Assembly: GCA_028023455.1 (NCBI GenBank)
Contig: JAQFVV010007243.1
Span: 1 to 64,000, forward strand
Length of the DNA stretch: 64,000 nucleotides
DNA from: Epiperipatus broadwayi
Lineage: Eukaryota; Onychophora; Udeonychophora; Euonychophora; Peripatidae
Direction: 5' to 3'
Made by a program: the position numbers and the translations under genes. The first letter of the stretch is position 1. Each line of letters starts with the position of its first letter. The notes under the pieces are model-generated. The model was not told the origin of the DNA. It saw nothing but the letters and a program-made list of their open reading frames with translations, and ran no database searches. Shown in pieces: positions 24,825 to 36,387 of the stretch.

Positions 24825-24950
24825 ATTCATCATCATCATTATCATTTTCAACTACTATTGATCTTCTGCAGAATGAAGGTCTCTTCAAGTTCAATCCATC
24901 TTCTCTGATCTCTAACCTCTTTTCTCCATAATTTCTTACTTCATTCATCC
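24825..24950 (-). repeat. short dispersed repeat (SINE-like), copy 1
   Basis: The stretch after a (CAT)n run, 'ttcaactactattgatc..ctgcagaatgaaggtctcttcaagttcaat', recurs diverged at 59607-59700. Both copies have 'ttcaa.ta.tattgatc', 'gaaggt' and 'caagttcaat.catct' in the same order after a (CAT)n stretch. It is a short non-coding interspersed repeat; the 66-codon minus-strand frame through it is incidental. Confidence 0.5.
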
Positions 24951-24999
24951 CACATGTTGTTTATAGGTGTTTTTATATATTTCATTTTATTATTTCTGC

Positions 25000-26040
25000 A
25001 TTAAGTATATTAAAAATACAACTTTCTAGATAATGGAATCAGAATAATGATTTCTTCAACTTACCAACATCCCATTACTCAGAAAGTGTACTTAATATAT
25101 ATTGAATAAGAATGGCATCTTTAAGCAACTACTATTATAATTCTTAGCATTTTTTTTGAAATGTACTCAGTGATTTAATTAAGATTAACTTTTCTTCTTT
25201 AGTTGGCATATTTGCTATATAGCAACTAAGATTAATTAGCATATTATATTTTATTTGCTTTTTTGCTTCTTTCATATTTTGCTTTCATGTAAGTCAACCA
25301 ATTACTATTCAAGACATAATTTAAATAGATGTTTTTCTAACATATGATAAATGTTAGAAGAAAGTAAATTTTATATCACAATAAATTTTAATCCAGGAGT
25401 ATTTTTTATTGAAAATTATAATCCTCAGGAGTGTTGATTTATAATGCCTTATGTGACTAAGTAAAAAACAAAGTTTTATGATGGGATCATTATTGGTATC
25501 ATAATTGATATTTTTCTGATGACATTGACTTACTAATATAAACAAATTAAATTATTGTATTTCAATATAATAATATAAACAATGACAGTGAGATTGGTTT
25601 GTGATGCTAATAATTGTTTAATACTTTACATAGGTCTAAATATTTTAGAAACTGGCATTTCATTAAGTATATTAGGGCTTTCCATTAACTTATATATTTC
25701 TCTTGGATACACAAAAGAGATTGCCTTAATTCCTCTTCCTAAAGTCCATTCATATGTTCTTGACATTGAACTCACTATTACTATGTGATTATTTACATAA
25801 TAAATGAATATGAATGGATTTCTTACTAACTTATATTAGCCAATATGAAAATTTAAGATTTTTTTATTTCTGAGTTTAAGATCAAGAAGGATCATGGACC
25901 TTATTTTCAATTGTTGGTAGATTTGAACTAAAATATCTGGTTTTTTTTTAATGGTCAGAATGAATATATTTGAGGATAAGCTTTTTTTATATAGATATTT
26001 GCAATGATGACAGTTACAACTACATGATGACAATCATTCC
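25000..26040. other. AT-rich stretch, nothing firmly recognised
   Basis: A plus-strand frame at 25582-25788 begins MTVRLVCDANNCLILYI, weakly like the 'W.L.D...GY....Y' block of piggyBac transposases, but no neighbouring block supports it. The remainder is unassigned. Confidence 0.2.
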
Positions 26041-26079
26041 CAGAAGGCTATAAAAGAGCCAGACAAGGCATTAGTTGGT

Positions 26080-27260
26080 AAATGAAAGTGGAGAGTACTA
26101 AGAATTCCTTGATTGTAAACACAGATTATTATTCTATGACAATATTTTATTTAGGTAGTTATAAATGCAGATCAGCTTCAAATCATGTAAGATTATTTGA
26201 ATTGGACTAACTGTCTATTATATAAGAAGTCAGTATTGGACTTTCTGAAGGTAGAAAAATGGTGAAGAGACAATTGATTTATGTGCATTTATTACAAAGT
26301 CCCAATTATTGGAAGCACAAGTGGAATAGGATTTATTATAAATAAAAAGTGGAAAAACATTGTGGTGATAGAATGTTAAGAGTAGTTATTTAATTTAGTA
26401 GAAGATATCAAATGCAGATAACCAGCAAATTTTCATTGCAATGAAGAAGTAAAGCACTTTTATATTGATATACAAAATACTTTGATAAGACTAAACAGCA
26501 TATTAAAATTTGGAAGACTTTAATGACATAAATGTCAAACAATTGATAGATGAAAGTGATGTGGATAAAGTTAATTATGGTAACAAAATGAGAGAGAATA
26601 CAAACTTATAAAGTTTGAAGAAAAAAAAATCTTCATATAATGAAGCTTCCAAATGAATGTACAGCAAAATTGGATTATATTCTGATTAACAGAAAAGATG
26701 TGTTTAAGATTTAATGTTCTTAATAATTGGACACAGGAAGTGATCATCAATTGATGAAATTTAAGATACATATTAATGAAAAACTAGAAAGACAAAAATT
26801 ATCAATAAAGATAGCATTACGCCAATTAATTTAAATTAAAATTTGCAAATAATTTAAAAATATCAATTAGACTTTGAAGATGCTTCAGATTTGATTGTAA
26901 CAATAAAAAGATAATTGATATTTTATTAAAAAATACAATAAATATAGCTGGTAAAAAGCAGCAATTTGCAAGACAATATGAGAAAAAAAGTAAAAATTAT
27001 GAAGATTTTTTAAAAAAAATAATTTATTTAAAGGAATTAAATGTCTAAGGTTTTATAAACATTTTGCAAAAAGGATTAATTATGATATAGAAAAATATAG
27101 TTGTCAATTGGTAAAGAAAGCAATTGAAGAAATTAAGTCTCAGATGTATAATATCATTGAATAAAAAGTTGCTTCAGTAATAAGAAAAAAAGATGAAATT
27201 ATTACTAAAAAGACAGATGACATTACAAAATGTGTGGAAAAGTTTTGTAAAGAGTTATAA
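26080..27260 (+). pseudogene. RTE/CR1-like non-LTR retrotransposon, endonuclease and linker region (5' half)
   Basis: The APE-type endonuclease of non-LTR elements leaves a characteristic trail here. Around 26230-26280 a frame reads IGLSEGRKM (family: 'GL.E.RR.G'). At 26313-26362 it reads GSTSGIGFIINKKWKNIV ('G..GVGFI..K'). At 26668-26700 it reads KLDYILINRKDVF, and at 26736-26800 GSDHQLMKFKIHINEKLE, the classic 'iDYil..kr' and 'SDH..l......' C-terminal endonuclease motifs. The stretch 26840-27260 (Lys/Glu-rich, ending KCVEKFCKELY) corresponds to the linker before RT. Stops and frameshifts occur throughout. The element resumes at 28020 after an inserted LINE tail. Confidence 0.7.
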
Positions 27261-27344
27261 TATTGTTATTATAGGGCAAAAACAAAGTATACCATACAGT
27301 TATCATATCTTCTAAATTGCCCGGCATTTTTAATAAAGAAATGA

Positions 27345-27985
27345 GACATATATCCTGCTAGATAAAATATCATAACCAGAGTACTGCCAACTAACATGAA
27401 AATTCTAAGAATCAGGGATGCTATTAAGAGTGTTGTCTTTGCTGCAATTAGAATGGGAATGTTCCTGCTTCATGCTGTGTGGTTAATGAGAAATTATTTT
27501 GTTTTCAAACAAGGAAATAAAGAACCATGGGAGATGTGTAAAAAAATTTATTCAAAGGTCTATGTTTAGGGATCACTTATTAATGCTGGAAAAGCTCTTT
27601 GGGGACATTTGGGGCAAGAGCCAATCCTCAGGCATGCTAATTAAAAATTAATTCAAGATTTAAAAAATGATCACTATCAATCAAAATATGGACTGCACAA
27701 TGATTACTAGCTAAGTCACTAAATGAAGAGCCAGTTGTTATGATATAAAACTAGTACACAATAATTATAGACTAAATTTGAATGATGAACTTTTTGCTCT
27801 GATCATGAAATTGATTTGTCATAGTAATAACTAATGTATCAAATGAGTATATTTTCTAATTTGGAAAATTATTTATTAATGATTGTTATAATATGTGTAA
27901 CAAATCCAAACAAATGTATACCAACAAGATTTATATTGTAATTGTACGTGTTCCTTAATAAAAAGAAAGAAAATATATTGAGTTT
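27345..27985 (+). mobile_element. 5'-truncated LINE 3' end nested in the RTE-like fossil
   Basis: From 'tcctgctag' near 27356 the sequence matches, at high identity, the complement of 62170-62845. It covers the end of the LINE ORF2 (IRDAIKSVVFAAIRMGMFL... in translation) and the 3' UTR through 'gtacgtgttccttaataaaa'. The reading frame is broken by an extra A in 'gtgtaaaaaaattta' and by a deletion before 'gagccaatcctcaggcatgc'. Flanking 'gagacata' at about 27339 and 'gagacatg' at about 28023 could be a degraded target duplication. The element is dead. Confidence 0.75.
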
Positions 27986-28019
27986 TTATGTAATAAATAT
28001 TTATTTTATTCTTTAAAAA

Positions 28020-28190
28020 AAAGAGACATGTAATCAAACCAAGAAGAAAAAAGGTTTAGATGGTGAATGAATTATTATTGAGATTTAAAAAAAAGCAAGT
28101 GAATAAAGAGATACTAAATATCTAAATGATGAAGATGTTCCAGATGATTGTAAGAATAAAGTATTAATTTTGATAGTTAAGAAAGGTGCA
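28020..28190 (+). pseudogene. RTE/CR1-like element, start of the RT domain (continuation)
   Basis: After the nested LINE tail, frames read KGLDGE and then EDVPDDCKNKVLILIVKKGA (about 28129-28188). This is the conserved entry of RTE/CR1 RTs ('...pG.DGi..E......iP..Wk...i..i.KKGd'). It confirms that the LINE inserted just upstream of the RT domain. The RT core that should follow is absent, because sequence from about 28191 belongs to a different, C-rich element. Confidence 0.6.
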
Positions 28191-31013
28191 GACTATCTCA
28201 TGATTAAGCCTTTATATCAATATTTCAAGCAGAGATTACAAATCAACAATGCATTCACACCACTGTCAGATTTATTTGGACTACCTGATACCAATACCAC
28301 AATTCAAATCATACAATTTGCTGACATGCTTTTCCCCATAAATAATTTATGTCACCCAGGTTCCAATGGAATCTGCTTGTGTTTTGCCCATATTAGGCAC
28401 TTTACTGTTTTATATCTCTGTGACCTAAAAGATTAATTCCAAAAGATATATGACATCAAATGCCTATACCTAATCTCAACTATACCATTTACCAAAACCA
28501 GATTTAACTTCTACTCTTACCAAATGTTGTCCAATTTTCATGGGGCAACTGGGAATCAGGATAATGGAAAAGATGTAAAGGGTCATCTAGAGTGATATAC
28601 ACTTTCTGTAATTTCTAATATGCAACTCACAAAAAAGATTTCTCTGCCATATAGGCTGCCCTGATGTTTAAAGTGGTCTTGACCTCAGTTCAAGACTAAA
28701 AGAAATGTGCTTTGTTTGAAGTTTAGGTAGATATAGAATCTGCATCTGACTGTCTCTATTCCAATTCTGATTGATATGCTAGCTAACACTACCATTCCAA
28801 GTATTCTCCTTTACTTAATTACCAACTTACTCCAGATCAAGAGATATAGATCACTCACCATTATTCATCCTCATGCAATCCATCTCCCAAGGTTCAGCTT
28901 TTAGTGTACTGCTCTTCTTTTTTTATATAAATCTCCTATTAAAGCATATACAACAGAAATATTCAGGCATCCAAATTATACATACTCACCAATACATTCC
29001 ATGCATAGCATACATCGATGATATCACTGTCTTCGTGTCATCTCATAAGCATCTTACCACTTTGCAAAGCATCCTCAATCAATATAATGTCATGTATAAA
29101 CTTAGATTTAACAAGAGTACAACAGCAGCATGGGTTATATACACCAACAAATTTTACACTCAAATATTACAGGGAAAGGCAACTCCTTTCTTAGGCTTCC
29201 CATTTTACATGGGATCACTTATAATGAAGAACATCTTACAAAACAAGCTTAAAGAAAATCCCACATGGATTATCAATTCCCCTCCAAAGCTTAACTCTCC
29301 CTTTATGCTAAAATTCACATATTTGATATACTCATCATGGAAAAGCAACTCCTTTTTAGGCTTCCCACTTTACATAGAGTCACAATAAAGAGTACCTTAC
29401 AAAACAAGCTTAAAGAAAATCCCACATGGATTATCAATTTCCTCTCCAAAACTTAACTCTCCCTTTATGCTAAAATTTACCTATTTAATATACTTATAAT
29501 GACTAAGATTACATATTCTTTGCCTATTGTTAAATATTCACAATTAATTCTGCCATCTCCTCTCTCTGCAACAAGCTACTATGGGGCAGGAAGACAGTTT
29601 CAATCTCAGCTAACAGACTTAGTTGTTCACCCATGAAATATAATGGTCTGAGGCATCACATTACTCAGGTATTACACATCCAAAAATTCAATTGCATCAA
29701 TTGTTCAGAAGTTCACAGTACTACAATTTCTGCTACAAGTAATCCCTACTGATAGACCTCCCTCTCTATCAGCTTCATTTCTAACAACACTTTACCAATA
29801 AATTCTATCAGCAACCAACTGATCAACATTCCACATAACTAATAAATACACATGCTGGAAAACATATGCCATCCTATATCCAGATGCCACCAAAGTTTTT
29901 CTTTTTCTATGCTTCATATCAATAATTACCAGCTACTCTGCCCCTTCAAATGATGGTCACTGAAGCCTAAATTTTTCACTTTTCTAGTTTGTCTTAACCT
30001 ACTGACATTGCCAACATCACATTTTCTTCAGTATCACTGTCTGTATAATAATATAAAATTTATTTTGCACCTTTGTTTGTATGGCAGAGGAAACTCAATA
30101 ACACCACCTTTAGCAGTGTCAAACCCTCAATCAAATCAGGACTATCATGCTAAATGCATAGAGTTGATCAATTGCATCTGTACAACAGCTAATTCAATTC
30201 TGTTAGAAGATACCCCCTCCACAGCACATGCAACAACTTTCACACTGTATGCCTTCTGCTGCATCCATTGCATCTTCACCATTGACAACAACACCAGAAT
30301 ACCCCAATTACATTCATCAATAGGCTCGGGACTGGGACAACAATAGTGCATCCCCAGATATTTTTTCTGCCACTAGTCACTACTAAAACAACCACCCCAT
30401 CTATAAAAGGTCATAATCTTTCAATAACCACATTAAATAGCATTCAGTGGTACAATCCATTATTCTCAACACAGCTCACCTTCATTAACTACCCTTTAAC
30501 ACTATCTACCACAAATCTACAGAATTTAAACCCCATCTATCACAATCCACCAACTGTCACCATATGTAATTCTACCCTGAATTGACTTTGTTCTTTGTAC
30601 AACATTTGTTCCTTGGATTATAAGTTACTTTCCTATTGTACTCTAAGATTAACAATTAAAAGAACAAAATCACTTCCAATATAATGCCATGTTTTACAGT
30701 CTTAAGTCATATCTATTTAACTATAAAGTTGAGTTTTTATATTGAACTGTTTACTTTAATGATTAAACTTGATATCCATCTCTGTATTCAAAACTAGTAG
30801 AAGCATTTATAAAAAAATATACCTTGAAACCTGATTAATGTAACCCTTAAAATTAATACATATAAAAACATGTACAACATGTTTGCACCTGTAACCTTTA
30901 CAATGAATGATATGTAACCCAAAGTATTAATAAAGATTATTGTTGAAACAACAACAACAATAATAATAATAATAATAATTATGATGATGATGATAATAAT
31001 AATAACAACAACA
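28191..31013 (+). mobile_element. L1/Tx1-like LINE with RT domain and trinucleotide tail (fossil)
   Basis: This stretch is visibly richer in C on the plus strand than its surroundings. A 171-codon frame at 28873-29388 carries RT motifs: QGSAFSVLLFFFYINLLL ('QG.PLSPLLF.lyi..L'), AYIDDITVF at 29008-29034 (catalytic Y-x-D-D), FNKSTTAAW ('N..Ks.') and PFLGFP ('YLG.p'). After an internal 166 bp duplication, the post-RT block LLWGRKTVSI...YNGLRHH follows at about 29575-29660. An AATAAA at 30929-30934 and a (CAA)n(TAA)n(GAT)n tail at 30947-31013 mark a LINE-type 3' end. Frames at 28170-28436 and 30008-30346 lie inside but match no domain I know. Confidence 0.65.
29173..29505 (+). repeat. 166 bp tandem duplication inside the LINE RT
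   Basis: 'ggaaaggcaactcctttctt' at 29173 restarts as 'ggaaaagcaactccttttt' at 29339. The two units then stay nearly identical through 'ccctttatgctaaaatt.ac'. The duplication breaks the RT frame, because 166 is not a multiple of three. Confidence 0.9.
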
Positions 31014-31152
31014 GCCTCTCAGATCCAAGTATGGTCATTCCAATTCCAAATAAAGGGGGGAGGGACAGAAAAAATGGAAAGGAAATTATACAAATGGGTT
31101 TTGCAATGTCTGTACAAACTACAAATACATTCACATATAGAAGGTACATTTT

Positions 31153-31605
31153 TCAATTGACTTGATATTTTAAGATAGTGTTTTTAATTTCATCAGCAAA
31201 AAACTTTTCTTTCTGAAATACTTCAATACCATGTCTAATTGTAGCTCTCCAATGTATACTATCTCTGTCAGATCTTCTCAGTAAAAATAATTGATATAAT
31301 GTCTCTGAAATAATTTTTAGAATGAAGGCAAAACTGTACTTTCCACAAAAGACCATGCTTAAGTTCATTATTTGGTTTTATGATCTTGCCATGGTATTTT
31401 TAAAATTTTACACAGCATTTTAAAATGAGTCTTTTCTAGTGCATTTATATTACTTTGATAAAATATACAGGTTTTACTTCCATACAATGACTTAGGTAGA
31501 ATAATATTTCTATATACTTAATTGCAGTTGTTATTTTCCTACTCTATATTTTTAACTTATTAAAAGTGGCTGTAATACTTTGGAGTCTGTTTTCTATTTA
31601 TAATG
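31153..31605 (-). pseudogene. C-terminal end of a non-LTR retrotransposon ORF2 (minus strand)
   Basis: On the minus strand, frames read LYGSKTCIFYQSNINALEK, then FKMLCKILKIPWQDHKTK. This is the well-known post-RT tail of RTE/CR1/jockey-type ORF2 ('LLYG.EtW.l.....k.le.FH.rclR.Il.I.W.D..tn'). The last 71-codon frame (31153-31368) contains DRDSIHWRATIRHGIEVFQ, matching the '.DR..Wr..v..g' terminus. A stop and a frameshift separate the two frames. It is opposite in strand to the element at 26-28 kb, so it is a separate insertion. Confidence 0.65.
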
Positions 31606-31619
31606 TGAACACTGCAGTA

Positions 31620-34600
31620 TTATATGTGATATTATACACTCTGCAAATTATGAATTAATATGTAAATATAAAGGAATTTTGTATAATAAAACAAACATTT
31701 ATTATATAATTGCTAAAATTTATTTATACGTGGGGGCACGTGTAGCAAAATAACAAAGAAAATTGCTTTTTTTTCAATTGCTATGAAATCTAATAATATA
31801 ATTTTTCATCTCATTTATCATATATTTTGCCATTAACATTTTGGCTTTTTGTGTGGTTTTTTAATATCCAGTGTCTTCAATTACACTTGTACTTTTGCCT
31901 AATTGGCACTGCACTTTTTTTTTTTTTTTACAAATTTATCTACTAAAATCAATATTTTGTCTAGACTATTCGATCAATATATATTTTTTTGTATGTAATG
32001 TAAGTTAATGTATTTTTTTTTAATAATGAAAGAAAAAAATATATTTTATAATTAGACATTTCGATAGTCATTATAATATATACAATATCATTCATATGAT
32101 GATTTATACATATAAATATATAATTAAACAATTATTAATAAAATTTAAGATATTTTGTTTGACTGTAAATAAAATTAATTTTTGACTTATAAATTTCAAA
32201 ATAAACAATGTACTTGGGAAATGAAATGTCACATGATTTAGAGTATCTGATTTTTCAATTATGAAATATTTTAAATCTGTCATGAATTGAAAGACTGAAA
32301 TCATAAATTCTTTTCAGTTATTTTTAAAAGAAAGTTTTCTAATTTATTTTTGAAATATTTACATGAACTCTCTCTTCGGAGTGTTAGAGATGAATTAATT
32401 TCTAAATCTCATTGTATTTTCTTTTTTCTTTTTTTCAAAAAATAAAAGCCCATTACCAATGTATATGTAATATATAATAATCATATAACTTGGGTGCTTG
32501 AATAGCACATGATTTTTCTAAGCAATTAAATATGGGATATGATTACTATTAATATTTCAGATTTATTAAAAATTAAAACTTTTAATTGATTTAGATATAT
32601 AATTGAAAAAAAAAAAAGATCTACAAAAGGCATTTGTCCCATATTTTAATTAATTAAATAAAAACCTTTTTTTCTAAAAAGTTCTTTTAATTTTCTTTGC
32701 CATAACTTTGTGTAGATTAAGATTTTATGTATTTTTTTACTCAAGTTCTACCAACAATAAATAAAACATATAATCATAAGCTCAGTCTAAGCTAAAATAA
32801 TCATAATTATATAGAGTATACATTAATGGCGGATAAATGTGGCTGTCAGAGTAGTATGTGGGTTTTAGTTAAGTGTGGTTCACATTGAAATTTCATTTTA
32901 TTTTTATTATTTCAATTATTTTTTTAATTGCACAAAAATGTATAATGATAGACATTTTTATCAAACATTGTTATTGATTATTTTATTACAAATTACATCA
33001 TGTACATATTGTATTCTTCAAGTCTGAGTTTACATGTATTACTTTATTGTTAATATTTTTCGTTATTATGTATAAGAAAATATCAACAGTCATGTGAGAA
33101 TAAATTTTAAAGTGATTTTAAAATGTTTAATATGAGTGTAAAGATAAAAGATATTGTTATTTTATTACTTTAAAAAATAATATTATGATTTTAAATAAAA
33201 GAAACATTGCTATAGAAACCAATCGCAAATGACTGAGGGAAAAATAAAAATGTTGTTATGGGAATTAACAGCTTTCAAACCATGTCTGCTTTCCAAGAAA
33301 CTGTGGTAAGAATTGTAACACATTTTTGTCAATGTGTCTTGCACTAGATAGAAGTCAAACAAATGTTGTGAAGATTTTTAAGTTATATCATGTGTTTTAT
33401 GAAGTCGAAAACTCTCCAGGTTGCTTTCCCCGATCTTTCCAGTATTTTAGCTGAGTGTAAAGTTATAGGCAAAAATATGCTATTAAATTATTTTTATTAT
33501 TGAATGCTGAAGAAATATTTGACAGTTACATGCTATAAAAAAAACCTAATCATCTAAAGTGATTATCCCATAAAAGCGTTACTGTAAATTAATCTGCAAA
33601 TCTACATATTTTAAATGACCAGAAGAAAATTGCAATGGAAACTCTCATAAAAAAATTGCCTCAGAAGGAACCAAAGAAAGCTAAAATATTATATTCCAGA
33701 AAACATTAAAATGGTCATGTTTCCATGTTTACAGATATAAAATATACATGTGAACTCACAAAGATGTTAAAGCAAATCAATTGAATTTTCTGTATATATT
33801 TTCAAAAATATTGTAAGTTACAAAGATTGTTTACTTCTCATGCATGATCTGCCATATAATTTTCTTAATTGTAAATATGTAAATACATTTTATTTATAAT
33901 CATCATTTTTTATGAAAGTTATTGTTGTTAATAATTTTATTGTTGTCATTTTCCATCCAACCAAGCTGATTATTTATTTTCTTAATGTAATATTTTATTA
34001 GATGTAGGGGAGTAAAAATCAGGAAATATAATTAAATTGAATGTGTATGGAAACTTGTTTTTATGCATATTTAGTTTGTTATTTATGATTAGTATCCATT
34101 TGTTAATTAAAAATAATTTGGATGATGTCACTCCACCATGTACATGATCTCATGTTAGTTGTATTTAAATTTCCCTAGATAAAAATTTAATTTGCTAAAT
34201 ATTGTATTTCATTTTTATTTAATTGTTAACTAAATTAATTACCAATTGTTTAATAGTGCACTTATTGTTAAGTTATATATACACTACTTTCAAGTACTAT
34301 ATTGGAAAACTACATTAATGACATCTACTGAATCTTATAAAATTACTACATGTCTGTATGGTCTGATCACATATGTATATTTATGATTTGTGAAATTTTA
34401 TGGTTGTATGTTTCAGTGACTTTGTATACTTTGTATCAATTAAATGTTCTATTTCATATATATTTTTAAAAATCTGTAAATAGACTGTTTTATTAAGGAA
34501 TTTAAACTTGTTTATGAAGTGCAATTTTTTGTGGCATCAGTGCAAGTTTATAAAGATGTGTACAAGTTAAGAAAATTATTTTAATTTTTTATAATTAGTT

Positions 34601-34780
34601 TCATGTTAAGAATTATCTGGAAAATATCAAACAAAAATAAGTATAATCCAAAATTGCTTTTAATTATTCTAAATTTTTATTTTATTTTAGGAAACCTTAT
34701 TTCTTCAACAATTTAGTGTGACATTTATGAAACTTTTAAAACAAGAATTAATATTGTAGCACGCACACACATATATATAT
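31620..34780. other. AT-rich stretch, no gene recognised
   Basis: Around 33280-33310 the sequence reads ...accATGTCTGCTTTCCAAGAAACTGTG followed by GTAAGA, which resembles a short first coding exon with a splice donor, but no partner exon was found. CACGTG occurs at 31737. A (CA)n(TA)n microsatellite lies at 34761-34787. No transposon domains were seen. Confidence 0.3.
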
Positions 34781-34789
34781 ATATTATAT

Positions 34790-36387
34790 CGCTATTGAAC
34801 AGCAGTAGTGTCTGTAATTTTTATTAAAAAATTAAGATAAAAATAAATTATAAGTGGCTTAATTTAAAGATTTTTTTTAAAACAAAAAATAAAATAAAAA
34901 ATACTGTGTAGTATTATTTATGGAGGGGGAGAAATGTATAATAGAATTAAAGAACAGTTAAAACCTTTCTCTCTCTTTTTTTAAAGAAAGGAGCTTTTAT
35001 AAAAAAAAAGCTAAATAAATATGTAAAATTTTGAATAGAAATAGTCTGTAAAAATTTGTTTGTAAAAGAAAGTTTTGAAAATGTATGTAGTTAGTTTATA
35101 AGATTTCAGATTGATAACAAAATTAAAATCAGTAGTTGAATTAATTAAAAACTGTAAAATATCTTATCAAGATTGCTTAGATGGATCTGAGAAAAGGATT
35201 AAGATAACCAGAAATGGAAAATTAATTAAAAGGCATTTCAAGTTAAGATTAAAATTTAAAAATAAGAAATTACAACTATAGGAATCAAAAAAAGTATATA
35301 ATGTCACTCTCTCTTTTGTTCTTCAGTCGGGGCTGCAATTTTCTAGATTGTTCATCTGTTCAGATTATTATTATTCAGTTTATACAAAATGCAGAATCCA
35401 AACAACCAGAGATGTAGATAGTCATAACTGTAAATGCAGTAAGTAATAAGTCAATCAATTACTGCTGTAGAGAATCTTATTGCACAAAATGCACAACTAG
35501 CAATATGCATAATATACATTCAGATGTATTAAATTGGACTTCAGCCCCTGCAAAAAAACCTTTGCACGTCAACTATCCCACTTGCAACAAATTCTGGAAA
35601 CTGATGCCATAATCATAAAATAAATGCTACAGCTATTATCTCTCTCTGTCTCCTATTTCTGAATGACAGAATGGAAACCAGCTATGAAGCCATCGATAGA
35701 GAACCAGAAAGCCAACCAGTTGGAAAATACCCACAAATGAAAACCTAGGTAAAAATACTTTATCACTGTCTATAGATACTTTATGTTTAAATGAACGAAC
35801 TTTAAATAACAAAGGACTATCATAATTTAGCCTGAGAAATTACTTCTATGATTTTATATGTAAATTTCAATATTATTGTGTGTAAATTAGATATGTGTGT
35901 ATTATAATTAAATATTAATGTTTGCCTTAATTGTTATTTTGTCTATTTTCTTTATCTCTCTTGTTACTGTCTCACCAGTAAATTACTGTAAAGTTACCTT
36001 AAGTATTAAGTAAATATGCTGGACCCTGAGACAGAGGGAGATAGTCATGGGATATTTCAAGCACTGGGTTACGGGCCCACCATCCAGGTATGTTAATTAC
36101 TTCATGTAATTTGCAGCCCTGAGGTCTACCTTTAAACGTATAAAATGCTTTGGATGGTAGGGGTTTGAATCTAGTATTTGAGGTGGGCTATGGACTGGAA
36201 ATGTGATTGTGTTATGTTTTGAATAGCTTGGTCTGAGTGTGGATATTGTTGATAGCTCTGCTATCAATGATATTCTCCCCTCTGCTTGAAGGGCTGGTCC
36301 ATTTACTTAATGTTGAAAACAAAATTTAAAATTATGTTAAAAGGCTAAACCCCAATTAAACAGTTTCTATTAAATAGTCCCAGTTCA
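34790..36387 (+). repeat. LTR-like repeat A with upstream polypurine tract
   Basis: Direct homologue of 37811-39387 over nearly 1.6 kb, from 'cgctattgaa' to 'cagttca'. Inside, a purine run (ggagggggagaaa, 34923-34935) is followed by TGTATAATAG. So 34790-34935 looks like the last bases of an internal region ending in a PPT, and 34936 onward like an LTR of about 1.45 kb. Its right half resembles the right half of the gypsy 5' LTR at 40480-41150. Short frames inside do not match any protein. Confidence 0.6.

Noticed and set aside
25582-25788. piggyBac-type transposase block
   Set aside because: A single weak motif (VRLVCDANNCLILYI) with no catalytic Asp blocks before or after it.
30145-30351. 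68-codon minus-strand frame opposite the 30008-30346 frame
   Set aside because: It is a shadow of C-rich LINE sequence whose coding orientation, judged from RT motifs and the 3' tail, is plus.
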